A model generated the notes under the pieces. That model was given only the letters and a program-made list of their open reading frames with translations. It was not told the origin of the DNA and ran no database searches. A stretch of DNA of 64,000 nucleotides, from NCBI GenBank assembly GCA_947164965.1, contig CAMUYR010000003.1, forward strand, positions 124,001 to 188,000, in the 5' to 3' direction. Position numbers and translations under genes: made by a program. Source of the stretch: an uncultured Prevotella sp. Lineage in GTDB: Bacteria; Bacteroidota; Bacteroidia; Bacteroidales; Bacteroidaceae. Shown here piece after piece: positions 1 through 8,668 of this stretch. The first letter of the stretch is position 1. Each line of letters opens with the position of its first letter.

Positions 1-400
1 GCAGGGTATAGTCGTTAAACTTAAAGACAGCGGGAGCCTTGTCTGACGGGCTCTTGCGCAAGTAGAGCGTCTGACCGCCGTAGTTGCGGGTGTGGCAAGC
101 CAGCACGGAATAGTGGATCCAGTAACTGCCTGTGGTTGAGCCTTTGAACTTGGTCTGGTAATCGCCCACGTCGTATTCGTCGCTGATAATCTGCCACCAG
201 CCATTGGTGGGGTTGGCAACGGAAATCATCGCAGCATCGGCGGTAGGGATGCGGTCGACGACCTTGCCCTTAGGAGCTTCGCGGACGTTGGTGTAGGGAC
301 CGGATTCGTCGGCGGTGAAAACACCGATAGACTGGGCGCATACAGCGGCTGTCATCGTGGTGAAAAGCACGAAAAGGAGCAGTAATTTCTTCTTCATCAT
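1..400 (-). CDS. Secreted SH3-like domain protein, C-terminus off the window edge
   Basis: The frame opens at an ATG pair on the minus strand at 400 and runs off the left edge, so only about 133 residues are visible. The N-terminus is a signal peptide (MMKKKLLLLFVLF...) with a likely cleavage after CAQ. Just after it, NVREAPKGKVVDRIP resembles the start of a bacterial SH3 (SH3b) domain, which in exported proteins often binds cell-wall or carbohydrate ligands. Two Trp residues (GWWQI) and WIHYSVLA fit a small beta barrel. The -7 box TATATTTG lies at 427-434, leaving a short leader. It is divergent from greA. The function is unknown; the SH3-like call comes from motif reading only. Confidence 0.7.
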   Translation of the reverse strand, partial: MMKKKLLLLFVLFTTMTAAVCAQSIGVFTADESGPYTNVREAPKGKVVDRIPTADAAMISVANPTNGWWQIISDEYDVGDYQTKFKGSTTGSYWIHYSVLACHTRNYGGQTLYLRKSPSDKAPAVFKFNDYTL

Positions 401-426
401 AGGTTTAATGGATTAAAAATTCGGTG

Positions 427-434
427 CAAATATA
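427..434 (-). promoter_or_regulatory. -7 box TATATTTG for the SH3-like gene
   Basis: TATATTTG on the minus strand, 26 bases before the ATG. It matches the Bacteroidetes TAnnTTTG consensus. It faces away from the greA box at 457-464, so the two genes share a short divergent control region. Confidence 0.6.
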
Positions 435-456
435 CGGATAATTCCCGAATAATGGT

Positions 457-464
457 TAACTTTG
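457..464 (+). promoter_or_regulatory. -7 box TAACTTTG for greA
   Basis: TAACTTTG matches the TAnnTTTG consensus and lies 28 bases before the greA ATG. No clear TTG element is seen at the usual upstream distance. Confidence 0.6.
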
Positions 465-492
465 CAGCCGAAATTTAGAAAAATTACAGAAA

Positions 493-960
493 ATGAGCAT
501 AGAATATATGTCGAAAGAGGGCTACGACAAGCTCGTAGCCGAGCTGCAACACATGGTGAGCGTGGAGTTGCCGCAGGTGAAGGATGCCATATCGGAGGCG
601 CGCGACAAGGGTGACCTGAGCGAGAACTTCGAGTATCATGCCGCCAAGCGCGAGCAGTCGAGACTGCTGGGCAGAATCAGCTATGTGCAGCGCATACTGG
701 AGAACGCGAGGGTGATGCCCGACACGCGTGTGACCAGCGACTGTGTGGCGCTGCTGAGCAAGGTGGAGATGACCAATATGAACACCAACGCACGGATGAC
801 GTACACCATCGTGAACCCGCACGAGGCGAACCTGAGGGAGGGCAAGATTTCGATCAAGTCGCCCATAGCCGACGCGCTGCTGAACAAGAAGGCTGGCGAC
901 GTGGTGGAGGTGAAGGTGCCCGCAGGTCTGCTGAAGCTGCGCATAGAAAGCATCAGCTGA
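493..960 (+). CDS. greA: Transcription elongation factor GreA
   Basis: At 155 residues this is the usual GreA length. GreA enters the RNA polymerase secondary channel and stimulates cleavage of backtracked RNA. The N-terminal coiled coil (about residues 5-75) carries the diagnostic tip ARDKGDLSENFEYHAAKREQ with the acidic D and E that act at the polymerase active site. The C-terminal half has the FKBP-like globular domain (NLREGKISIKSPIADALL...KAGDVVEVKVP). The ATG at 493 follows the -7 box by a normal distance. It stands alone: the next plus-strand gene starts 190 bases later with its own promoter. Nothing in the sequence is unusual. Confidence 0.96.
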   Translation: MSIEYMSKEGYDKLVAELQHMVSVELPQVKDAISEARDKGDLSENFEYHAAKREQSRLLGRISYVQRILENARVMPDTRVTSDCVALLSKVEMTNMNTNARMTYTIVNPHEANLREGKISIKSPIADALLNKKAGDVVEVKVPAGLLKLRIESIS

Positions 961-1022
961 CGGTGAGAGGGGTGGGGAAGTGATAAATAAGTGTAAAAAA
1001 GTGAATTTATCGGGGAAAATGT

Positions 1023-1053
1023 TTTGTTTATCAAAATATTCTTCGTAACTTTG
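1023..1053 (+). promoter_or_regulatory. Promoter for the TMEM43-like gene
   Basis: TTTG at 1023-1026, a 19-base spacer and TAACTTTG at 1046-1053 form a near-ideal Bacteroidetes -33/-7 promoter. It leaves about 90 bases of leader before the ATG at 1151. That leader is A/T-rich and I see no strong hairpin in it. Confidence 0.75.
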
Positions 1054-1150
1054 CCCCCGCGTTAGTAAAAAAACTATAAAGTAAGCCCGAAACCACATTG
1101 GTGACATCACATTATATCAACAATAATTAATTTATTAAAAAATCAAAGTT

Positions 1151-2548
1151 ATGGCTTATCAAGAAGTAACAACTACGGGTTATGGTACCCGAGTAGGTAA
1201 TTCGTTTAAGGCGATCGGTAGTGGTATCCTGCTGTTCTGTGCAGGTACAGCCCTGTTGTGGTGGAACGAAGGTCGCGCAGTGAAGACTGAGAAGATGCTG
1301 GACGAGGCAGGCAGCGCTTATGTGGAGATGCCCAACCCCGACAAGAAGGATGCATCGCTGGAAGGCGAGCTGGTATGCGGTACTGCATTCGCTACTACCG
1401 AGGATTCGCTGGCTGACGCTGAGTTTGGCATAGGTGCCAAGGCTATCGCCATCAAGCGTACTGTTGAGTACTACCAGTGGACTGAGCAGTCGTCAGAGAA
1501 GAAGGAAGACAAGTTGGGCGGTAAGGAAGTTACCACCACAACCTATACATACTCAAAGGCCTGGGTGAGCCGTCCTGTGGAGTCGGCCCAGTTCAAGGAT
1601 CCTGCCTATCAGAACAAGAACATGGTGCTGACCACCATCGAGAATGCCGAGCAGTATGCTGAGAACGTGACTTTCGGTGCCTATAAGCTGAGCGAGAGCC
1701 TGATTCACAGCATCTCGTCGCGTGAGGCCCTCGACCTGAGCATCGCTGAGGATCTGCTGAAGCAGTTCGACAAGAACACGCAGGTGGCTTACGAGCGCTT
1801 CTACGGTGCCAAGCAGCAGACACCTGTACAGCAGCCCGCTGAGACTGCTGCCGTTTCTGATTCTGCCAAGGCTGTGAACGATTCTATCAATAACGCTATT
1901 GCCAACGCACAGAACAAGAAGGACCTGGAGTATGTACACCAGGCTGGCAACGTGCTCTACTTCGGTCGCGTGCCCGGTTCTCCTGAGGTTGGTGACGTGC
2001 GCGTAACCTTCGAGAAGGTGGTACCTGCCAAGGTGACTGTGATGGCTGTTGTTGAGGGTGACTCTTTCAAGCCCTTCAAGGCTAAGAACGGCAAGCGCTT
2101 CCAGACCCTCGTGATGGGTAAGAAGACTGGCGATGAGATAATCGAGGCTGAGCAAGAGGCTAACAACATGTGGACATGGGCCCTGCGCATCATCGGTATC
2201 ATGATGGTCATCGGCGGTCTGAAGGGTATCTTCGGATTTATCGAGACGATTCTCAAGGTGGTGCCCTTCTTGGCTGGCATCTTCGGATGGGGTGTTGGTA
2301 TCGTATGCACCGTTGTTGGTGTGGTATGGTCGCTCATCGTCATCGCTCTGGCTTGGCTGTTCTATCGTCCTATCCTGGGTATCACGCTGCTCGTGTTGGC
2401 TGCATTCCTCATCTGGGTATTTGCTTTCAAGGGCAAGGACAAGCTGAAGGAACTGGCTCAGAACGCTCGCAATAAGAACGCTGCTCCAGCCGCACCTCAG
2501 CCTCAGGCTGCACCTGCCGCTCCTGCAGCAGAGCAACCAGCAGAATAA
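1151..2548 (+). CDS. TMEM43-like (DUF1625) membrane protein
   Basis: A 465-residue protein with one N-terminal membrane segment (about residues 23-38), a long extracytoplasmic region and a cluster of three or four hydrophobic segments near residues 340-425. This topology is that of the TMEM43 family, known in animals as an inner-nuclear-membrane/ER protein and present in scattered bacteria with no assigned role. The tail is an Ala/Pro/Gln-rich stretch (APAAPQPQAAPAAPAAEQPAE), probably disordered. The lipoprotein gene 2579-4075 follows by about 30 bases, so the two are likely co-transcribed. The family call rests on the overall pattern and the GSGILLFCAGTALLWWNEGRAV segment; the function is unknown. 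Confidence 0.75.
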   Translation: MAYQEVTTTGYGTRVGNSFKAIGSGILLFCAGTALLWWNEGRAVKTEKMLDEAGSAYVEMPNPDKKDASLEGELVCGTAFATTEDSLADAEFGIGAKAIAIKRTVEYYQWTEQSSEKKEDKLGGKEVTTTTYTYSKAWVSRPVESAQFKDPAYQNKNMVLTTIENAEQYAENVTFGAYKLSESLIHSISSREALDLSIAEDLLKQFDKNTQVAYERFYGAKQQTPVQQPAETAAVSDSAKAVNDSINNAIANAQNKKDLEYVHQAGNVLYFGRVPGSPEVGDVRVTFEKVVPAKVTVMAVVEGDSFKPFKAKNGKRFQTLVMGKKTGDEIIEAEQEANNMWTWALRIIGIMMVIGGLKGIFGFIETILKVVPFLAGIFGWGVGIVCTVVGVVWSLIVIALAWLFYRPILGITLLVLAAFLIWVFAFKGKDKLKELAQNARNKNAAPAAPQPQAAPAAPAAEQPAE

Positions 2549-2578
2549 ACCATTAAATATTATTATATTATGGTGATT

Positions 2579-4075
2579 ATGAAAAAATCATCACTGTTTA
2601 TTATTGCCGCAGCTGCCATCATGATGGCGGCCTGCGGCAATAAAACTAATAAGGCGGCAGAGGATTCGGACAGCGCTACGCTCGATACCGTCGTTGCGGT
2701 GACTGAGGAGAAGGTGGACACGACACCACTGCCCATTATCGCTTACTGCTTTAATCCCAACGACATCACGATACTCTACTGGACGGACGGCGAGAAGCCC
2801 AACAAGAAGGACTATCAGGGCGATATGGCCCAATACTACGAGTCGCATCTGCGTGAATGGGAGATGCAGGATAAGCTGCGTCGCTGTGCAGCCCTCTACA
2901 CCAAGCTGTTCATCAACGACAACACCACCAAGGACATCAAGTTTGTGCGTGAAGAGTTGAAGAACCCTGACGGCGGTGCTGCCACCTACGGTGAGGCTCA
3001 CGGCATTGAAGGCATTCCTGCTGCAGGACTGAAATACGTGTTTGCCAACGAGAGTGATGCCAAGAAGCATCAGAAGAAGCTATCGGGATACTACACCATA
3101 GCTACCGACGACTATCTGAAGTCGCGCCAGTTGCTGAAACTCAAGGAGCTGTCGCCTTACGGATACCCCAAGAAACTGCCCGCACAGGTGGTGCAGCAGC
3201 TGGAGAAGGAATATGGCATGAAGGCCGAGCGTTCGCAGGCTTCGTGGAGCATGGGTGACCGTTATACCTATGGTGTGCTGCAGTTCAAGCCCAAGGGTAA
3301 GAAGGTGGTGGCTCTCGATGTCATTACCGATGGCGACAAGGTATACTCAGTGCCCAACGAGGCTGAATACGATAGTGGACACCAGTCGACGTGGAATGTG
3401 GACGACGAGGGCGAATATATCTCCAGCGTTGTGTTCAATGCCTTCGAAGGTCCGAAGGGTCTGGAGGTGGTTGTCTATCGCGGTGCCCCTGAGAGTGCCC
3501 AGATTGGTATGATGACCGTTTATGACGGCAAGATGACGATTATGCCCTATGCCATCTATCACAGTATGATAGACGAGGTAGTGCCCCTCTGGAAGAAGGA
3601 TATCGCCCAGATGCTGAAGCTCTATAAGAAGAATACCGACGATCGTGGCGAGCTGGTGAAGTTTGCACGCGTAGACTTCGACGACGACTACAACTATGAG
3701 TTCTGGTTGCGCGACAAGACAGACACCTATGGCGCTTTCTTCACCCGCAAGGGCGACAAGATAGAGTTTATGGCTGCCGAGACGCCCAAGCTGCGTCCCA
3801 CACGTCTGAAGGCCCAGAACAATAAGGGCTGGCTCTATATTGCAGGCTCAGCTGGCGGTCCTGCTATCTACACGGAGATTGTTGGTGTGAAGAACAGTCA
3901 GGTGATGGAGCAATTCAACATGATGGAGGAATATGGCGAAATCACCGATGCCAACCTGAACCATAAGACCATCAACAAGAATCAGGCAGCCGACTATTTG
4001 GACAAGCTGCCTGACAGTGAGGAGATCAAGGCGTGGACCTGGTACGACTTTAACGGTGATCCGGTAGGAGACTAA
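2579..4075 (+). CDS. Large lipoprotein of unknown function
   Basis: Starting at the second ATG (MKKSSLFIIA...) gives a normal type II signal peptide with the lipidated Cys at residue 19 (MMAAC-GNK); an ATG three codons upstream (2570) is also possible. The mature region of about 480 residues is acidic just after the Cys, then rich in Tyr, Asp and Lys, with repeated short Asp-rich turns (DGDKVYSV, DDEGEY, DFDDDYNYEFWLRD) that resemble beta-strand surface domains. I do not recognise the family. It lies directly downstream of the TMEM43-like gene without its own promoter, so a joint envelope role is plausible but only inferred. Confidence 0.8.
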   Translation: MKKSSLFIIAAAAIMMAACGNKTNKAAEDSDSATLDTVVAVTEEKVDTTPLPIIAYCFNPNDITILYWTDGEKPNKKDYQGDMAQYYESHLREWEMQDKLRRCAALYTKLFINDNTTKDIKFVREELKNPDGGAATYGEAHGIEGIPAAGLKYVFANESDAKKHQKKLSGYYTIATDDYLKSRQLLKLKELSPYGYPKKLPAQVVQQLEKEYGMKAERSQASWSMGDRYTYGVLQFKPKGKKVVALDVITDGDKVYSVPNEAEYDSGHQSTWNVDDEGEYISSVVFNAFEGPKGLEVVVYRGAPESAQIGMMTVYDGKMTIMPYAIYHSMIDEVVPLWKKDIAQMLKLYKKNTDDRGELVKFARVDFDDDYNYEFWLRDKTDTYGAFFTRKGDKIEFMAAETPKLRPTRLKAQNNKGWLYIAGSAGGPAIYTEIVGVKNSQVMEQFNMMEEYGEITDANLNHKTINKNQAADYLDKLPDSEEIKAWTWYDFNGDPVGD

Positions 4076-4081
4076 ACCGCA

Positions 4082-5035
4082 TCATACGACATTCTGAGGA
4101 TAGCCATCCACGAACTGCTGAACGTTCTGGGTGGCTATTTCTATGAGTCGCACACGTGCCTCGTAGCTGGCCCACGCGATATGCGGGGTGATGTAGGCAT
4201 GAGTCTGACGCAACAGGGGCTGTGAGGCCTGCGGAGGCTCCTGCGTCAGCACATCGGCACAATAGGCGCTGATGGTGCCTTGCTCAAGGGCATCGGCTAC
4301 AGCTTGATCGTCGACCAGAGGGCCACGTCCGGTATTGATGAGAATAGCGCTGCGCTTCATCAGTTGCAGCGTCTGGGCATTGATGAAATACTTGGTGTCA
4401 GGCGTCAGCGGACAATGCATCGAGAGCACGTCCGACGTGCGCAGCAACTCGTCCTTGTCGACCTTCTGAATGCCAGCAGGCAGCTCACTCTGAGACTTGC
4501 TGGTGAGCGCCTTGACCTGCATGCCGAAGGCGAGGGCTATCTGTGCCACACGCTTGCCGATATTACCCAGTCCGACGATACCGAACGTCTTGCCGCTGAG
4601 CTCGTGCAGCGGGGTATCCTGATAGCTGAAGTCGGGATTCTCCGTCCATCGGCCCTCACGATTCTGTACGGCATAATGCTCCGTACGGTTGGTGACTGTC
4701 AGCAGGTGTGAGAACACCATCTGCGCCACACTTTCAGTGCTGTAGGCAGGCACATTGGTCACTGTGATGCCTCGCTGGTGGGCCGTCTCGATATCGACGA
4801 CGTTATAGCCTGTAGCCAGCACGCCCACATACTTCAGTTGCGGCAACTGCTCCATCTCGGCCTTGCCGATAATCACCTTATTCGTCAGCACGATCTCCGC
4901 ACCAGCACAACGCTGTACGGTCTCTTCCGGACGGGTACGATCGTATACCGTCACATCGCCTATGGCCTGCAGTCCGTCCCACGAAAGATCGCCAGGATTA
5001 GCCGTATAGGCATCAAGAATCACAATTTTCATCAT
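4082..5035 (-). CDS. D-2-hydroxyacid dehydrogenase (NAD-dependent)
   Basis: A 317-residue member of the D-isomer-specific 2-hydroxyacid dehydrogenase family, which interconverts 2-oxoacids and D-2-hydroxyacids with NAD(P)H. The split catalytic domain is at both ends, and the Rossmann domain in the middle carries GLGNIGKRVA. The catalytic triad positions are all present: Arg in NTGRGPLVDD, Glu in LTQEPP, His in TPHIAW. Family members of this length include hydroxypyruvate/glycerate dehydrogenase, so that substrate is likely but not proven. Two ATGs (5035 and 5032) are equivalent starts. The gene lies 22 bases after the histidine kinase stop on the same strand and may be part of that transcript. 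Confidence 0.9.
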   Translation of the reverse strand: MMKIVILDAYTANPGDLSWDGLQAIGDVTVYDRTRPEETVQRCAGAEIVLTNKVIIGKAEMEQLPQLKYVGVLATGYNVVDIETAHQRGITVTNVPAYSTESVAQMVFSHLLTVTNRTEHYAVQNREGRWTENPDFSYQDTPLHELSGKTFGIVGLGNIGKRVAQIALAFGMQVKALTSKSQSELPAGIQKVDKDELLRTSDVLSMHCPLTPDTKYFINAQTLQLMKRSAILINTGRGPLVDDQAVADALEQGTISAYCADVLTQEPPQASQPLLRQTHAYITPHIAWASYEARVRLIEIATQNVQQFVDGYPQNVV

Positions 5036-5057
5036 TATACGTTATTTGTAAGTTTGT

Positions 5058-6971
5058 TTAAAAAGGCAGCTCAAAAATGAAGCGGCAGCCATCGTGATAA
5101 CTGCTGTCCAACGTGAGGTCGCCACCCAGATGCTGGGCATGACTCTTGGCCAAGGGGAGTCCGAGACCAAGACCTTCGGAGAGGTCGTCGACCTTAGCGA
5201 AGAACTTGAAGATGCCATCACGATGAGACTCGGGGATGCCAGGACCCGTGTCCTGAACGATGAAGCGGACGTTGGTGTCGGTCTTGGTGATGCGGAACGT
5301 CACGTGCTGACCATCAGAATACTTGCCGGAATTATAAAGCAGCTCGCGAAGTGCTCGCATCAGGTAGAGACTGTTCGTCTGCAGCGTGAAGCTGTCGGGC
5401 AGCTCACTCATGAAAGCTATACTGAGACTGGGATAATGCTTCTGGGTGAAATCGATGGCTTCTTCGGCAACCTGGTTGACGGATACCACTTCCTGATTGT
5501 TGTTGTAACGTTCTAAGGAACGTGCGCTATCGGAACTGTCGTAGAGCATGAGCACCATACGGGAAAGCGTCTTAGCGCTATGGTCCATCGTAGAAGTGAT
5601 GCTCTTCATCTCTTCTTCCGATATGCCTGCTCCGAGCGTCTGGCTATCGCTGAGCACCTGTGAGAAGCCCATGATGATGTTGAGCGGTGTACGAATCTGG
5701 TGAGAGACGTTCTGGATAAAGGCTGTCTTCTGACGCTCTGCCTCCTGCACCTTCAGCGTGGCCTTTGCCAGTTCTTCGTTGCGTTCGCGCATCTGACCAC
5801 TGGTATAACGCACGCTACCCATGTGGAAATTGAGCGACTGCAGCATCGTGGCAAATGAGTTCTGCAGACGTCCCACCACATCCTCGCGAGGACTGCGGGG
5901 GATGTGTACCTCCATATTGCCTGAGGCAATCATCTGCGACTTGTCCAGCAATTCGTTCAGAGGACGGATAGCTTGTCCGACAGTATGATAACACAGGAGA
6001 ATAATCAGCAGCAAGCCAAAGAACAATAGCGGTATGAGGACATAGGTGAGCTGATAGTAGTCGTCCAGCACGTCGCTATCAGGACAGACGATGGCCATAC
6101 TCCAATCAGTACCCCGTATGGGTTGATAGCAGACGAGACAGCGTACCCCGTCGATGTCGACCATCATGTTGCCCTGATTGCCTTCCGTCATCTCATGGCC
6201 TAAGGCAAAGAGCTCAGGATTGTGCGTGGGGTCGGCTCCGCTGTAGATGGTCTGTGTGAAGAGTCGCGTAGAGTCAGGATGGATCAAGAAGCGCCCAGCC
6301 TCGTCGATCATCATGAAATAGGAGTTGGGATAGGGCTTTTCCTCTGACATGTATTTCGAGAAGCGGAGTAGCGAGAGGTCGGTGGAAATAATGCCTGCCA
6401 AACGGCCGTCAGGTCGATGGAGCGGACGACCATAGGAGGCTATCATGCCATCGAGTGTGAGTTCGAGCGAATCAGACTCGTCGTAGTACACCACCCAGCA
6501 CGCATGATGCTTTTGTGCGGGTGTCTTATACCATATCTTATTGAAATAGTCATACGGCTTTTCAATGACCGTTTCGATACTGTCGGGCCTGCGTACAGTA
6601 TAGGCAGAGAAATGAAGCCCGTACTTGGGGAACATGTCGGGTTCGGCACTGATGGAGCAACCATCGATATGAGAATTCAGAAACACGATACGTTGGGTGA
6701 AAGCCAACAGAGAATCGGGTTGGAACGACTCTTCCACAATCTGGCTATAGGCATTGGTGGCAGTCTCGATAGTCATCATGTGGCGTGAGATGCGCTGTAT
6801 CTTGGTAGTCAGCACGCTATTGGCCCTGATGGTAGCCTCTCGTCGAATCATGTGGCGCGACTGCATAAAGAGTATACCCAGCGAGATAAAGAAGATGGGG
6901 ACGGCAAAGACCAGTATGGCGAGACTGAGCTTAGTGGACAGCGACTTGCGTATGTTCATCAGATTAAACAT
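5058..6971 (-). CDS. dCache-HAMP sensor histidine kinase
   Basis: Layout: N-terminal membrane helix, a periplasmic double-Cache ligand-binding region of about 270 residues, a second helix (LIPLLFFGLLLIILLCY), a HAMP segment, then HisKA and HATPase_c. The H-box reads FIQNVSHQIRTPL with the phospho-acceptor His near residue 424. The ATP-binding boxes are present: RELLYNSGKYS (N), DTGPGIP (G1) and GLGLGLPLAKS (G2), so this is a catalytically complete kinase. Possible starts are GTG 6977, ATG 6971 and ATG 6959; 6971 overlaps the upstream gene by 8 bases. It pairs with the kinase-dead paralogue at 6964-8493. No response regulator is adjacent. Confidence 0.88.
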   Translation of the reverse strand: MFNLMNIRKSLSTKLSLAILVFAVPIFFISLGILFMQSRHMIRREATIRANSVLTTKIQRISRHMMTIETATNAYSQIVEESFQPDSLLAFTQRIVFLNSHIDGCSISAEPDMFPKYGLHFSAYTVRRPDSIETVIEKPYDYFNKIWYKTPAQKHHACWVVYYDESDSLELTLDGMIASYGRPLHRPDGRLAGIISTDLSLLRFSKYMSEEKPYPNSYFMMIDEAGRFLIHPDSTRLFTQTIYSGADPTHNPELFALGHEMTEGNQGNMMVDIDGVRCLVCYQPIRGTDWSMAIVCPDSDVLDDYYQLTYVLIPLLFFGLLLIILLCYHTVGQAIRPLNELLDKSQMIASGNMEVHIPRSPREDVVGRLQNSFATMLQSLNFHMGSVRYTSGQMRERNEELAKATLKVQEAERQKTAFIQNVSHQIRTPLNIIMGFSQVLSDSQTLGAGISEEEMKSITSTMDHSAKTLSRMVLMLYDSSDSARSLERYNNNQEVVSVNQVAEEAIDFTQKHYPSLSIAFMSELPDSFTLQTNSLYLMRALRELLYNSGKYSDGQHVTFRITKTDTNVRFIVQDTGPGIPESHRDGIFKFFAKVDDLSEGLGLGLPLAKSHAQHLGGDLTLDSSYHDGCRFIFELPF

Positions 6972-8493
6972 CGGCACCCTCCTTTCTTTGTCCAGCCTCG
7001 TCAGTTGTCTGATGGCTGCTCATCACTTCATCGTTCGAGATATTGAGAAGATTCTTCAGAAGCTCGGCAATGGTGTTACCTTTCTGCTGGATGTCGTTGG
7101 CTAATTGGGCGGTATCCGTCTCGCTGCTGCTGTTGCAGAGCACACTGACATCCTGTTCGATGGCTTCTGCAAGCGGATTCATCTGATTGGTCATGTTGTG
7201 CAGGAAGGCTGTCTTGATACGATCGGCCTTCTCGGCATCGGTATAGGCTTTGCGAAGATGCTCTCCACGCTCCTGCAGATCGGTCTTGAGCTGTTCTAAC
7301 TCATTGATAGTAGTAGATAACGACTGCTGCATCTGCTGGAAATTAGCTTGCAGACGTCCTACCTCGTCCTTACGCCAGCTCTGTGGAATAGGTTCGTCGT
7401 AGTTGCCTTGAGCTATGCGCTGTACCTTATCGCCCAACATCAGAAGAGGCTTCAGCTGGTGATGAATAAGGGAACGACAGAGCAGATAAATGAGTAGCAG
7501 CCCACAGATGGCAATGGCGATAACGTAGTATGATAAGCTGTTGTAATCGCCAAAGATGTCGTCCTCAGGATAGATGATACCTGCACTCCAACCCAAATCG
7601 TTCTGGATACGCTCTGCTAGAGCAACACGCTTGAACGGTTTGTAGAAAACGTAGTAATCTTTGCCATCCATATGGAAGGGCATGTATCCTGTCTCACCCG
7701 ATACCATCGCCTGTGCTGCCTTCTTGACTGATTCTTCAGATATGGCAAGGGCTGTCTGACGTGAGAGCTTGTCGTCGTCAGGATGAACGATATACGAACC
7801 ATCTCGATCCAACAGTGTGCAGTAGGAATTGGCGGAGGGTTTCGAGTTGCTCAAGATGCGTGAAAGCAAACTCAGCGAGACGTCGACACCCAAGACACCA
7901 ATAGGTTTTCTGTCACTTCCAAAAAGAGGCAGGCAGAAGGTGATGATGGGATCGGCAATGGAATCCTTGTCATCAAGTGGTTTCATCCATCCTAGCTTGC
8001 CAGACGTCATAGTCTCTGTAAACCATTTCTGTTTACTGTAGTGAGTATGGGCAAAGGTATCCAACTGAACAATGGGCTCGTCGGAATAGGCTGTGCTGTC
8101 TGTCTCGTCGCGATGGGCATAGGCCATGAAATACTGGCGGTCGGGGAAGTAGTTCTCCTTCATCGCAATAGCGCATCCCGTCACGTAAGGATTGCTTTCC
8201 ACCAGTCTGCGCGCGTAGGTGTAGTATTGGTCGGGATTGTTGATGAAGGGTAAGAAATTGAAGTAGATATTACCCGTTGTCTGCTCGACGCTCAGCAGGA
8301 TGTTATCGATGGTAATCACCATACCGTCCAATGTCTGTTGAGCCATCTGTACGGCCTCTTCCTTAACAGCCTTGCGGGAATAATAAAACATGACTACAAG
8401 CGAAGCCATAAGCAAAATGGTCATGGCTGAAACCACCATCAGACTGATGCGTACTGACAGGGTTTTACGGATGATTTTAGGTAGCCGTAGCAT
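6964..8493 (-). CDS. dCache-HAMP receptor with degenerate histidine-kinase core
   Basis: A 509-residue paralogue of the downstream kinase. It shares the N-terminal helix, double-Cache periplasmic region (YYTYARRLVESNPYVTGCAIAM...), second helix and HAMP. After a coiled coil it enters an H-box-like helix, KTAFLHNMTNQMNPL, which aligns with KTAFIQNVSHQIRTPL of the next gene. The phospho-acceptor His is replaced by Asn436, the Arg-Thr step is lost, and no ATPase domain follows: the protein ends about 70 residues later. It is therefore a receptor without its own catalysis. Its end overlaps the start of the intact kinase, so they are translated together. Hetero-dimerisation with that kinase is my inference. 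Confidence 0.85.
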   Translation of the reverse strand: MLRLPKIIRKTLSVRISLMVVSAMTILLMASLVVMFYYSRKAVKEEAVQMAQQTLDGMVITIDNILLSVEQTTGNIYFNFLPFINNPDQYYTYARRLVESNPYVTGCAIAMKENYFPDRQYFMAYAHRDETDSTAYSDEPIVQLDTFAHTHYSKQKWFTETMTSGKLGWMKPLDDKDSIADPIITFCLPLFGSDRKPIGVLGVDVSLSLLSRILSNSKPSANSYCTLLDRDGSYIVHPDDDKLSRQTALAISEESVKKAAQAMVSGETGYMPFHMDGKDYYVFYKPFKRVALAERIQNDLGWSAGIIYPEDDIFGDYNSLSYYVIAIAICGLLLIYLLCRSLIHHQLKPLLMLGDKVQRIAQGNYDEPIPQSWRKDEVGRLQANFQQMQQSLSTTINELEQLKTDLQERGEHLRKAYTDAEKADRIKTAFLHNMTNQMNPLAEAIEQDVSVLCNSSSETDTAQLANDIQQKGNTIAELLKNLLNISNDEVMSSHQTTDEAGQRKEGADV

Positions 8494-8503
8494 ATTTCGG
8501 TAG

Positions 8504-8511
8504 CAAATATA
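8504..8511 (-). promoter_or_regulatory. -7 box TATATTTG for the dCache pair
   Basis: TATATTTG on the minus strand, only 10 bases before the ATG at 8493, giving a very short leader. It probably serves the whole minus-strand set down to 4082. Confidence 0.55.
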
Positions 8512-8625
8512 ATCATTTTATTGATATAATCGTCCGGAAACGCTGATACTTGACATTTATTAACGAAAAAAGTAGCCTTAACGCAGATTAACATAGTGTC
8601 GTGCGGTTACATGACAACTTTTTGC

Positions 8626-8633
8626 TACCTTTG
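8626..8633 (+). promoter_or_regulatory. -7 box TACCTTTG for the thioredoxin-like gene
   Basis: TACCTTTG followed by GC matches the consensus and lies 35 bases before the ATG at 8669. Confidence 0.55.
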
Positions 8634-8668
8634 CGGCGCCAAAGGATCTGTAATTGAAAATAGAAAAT

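Noticed and set aside
1553..2536. Long open frame on the minus strand inside the TMEM43-like gene
   Set aside because: It is a shadow of the plus-strand gene: composition is biased (His/Leu/Gln-rich), it has no promoter and no family pattern.
6964..8493. Frameshifted full-length kinase instead of a truncated receptor
   Set aside because: The phospho-acceptor residue is already Asn and no ATPase-domain remnant lies between this stop and the next start; the overlap with the next gene is normal for an operon.
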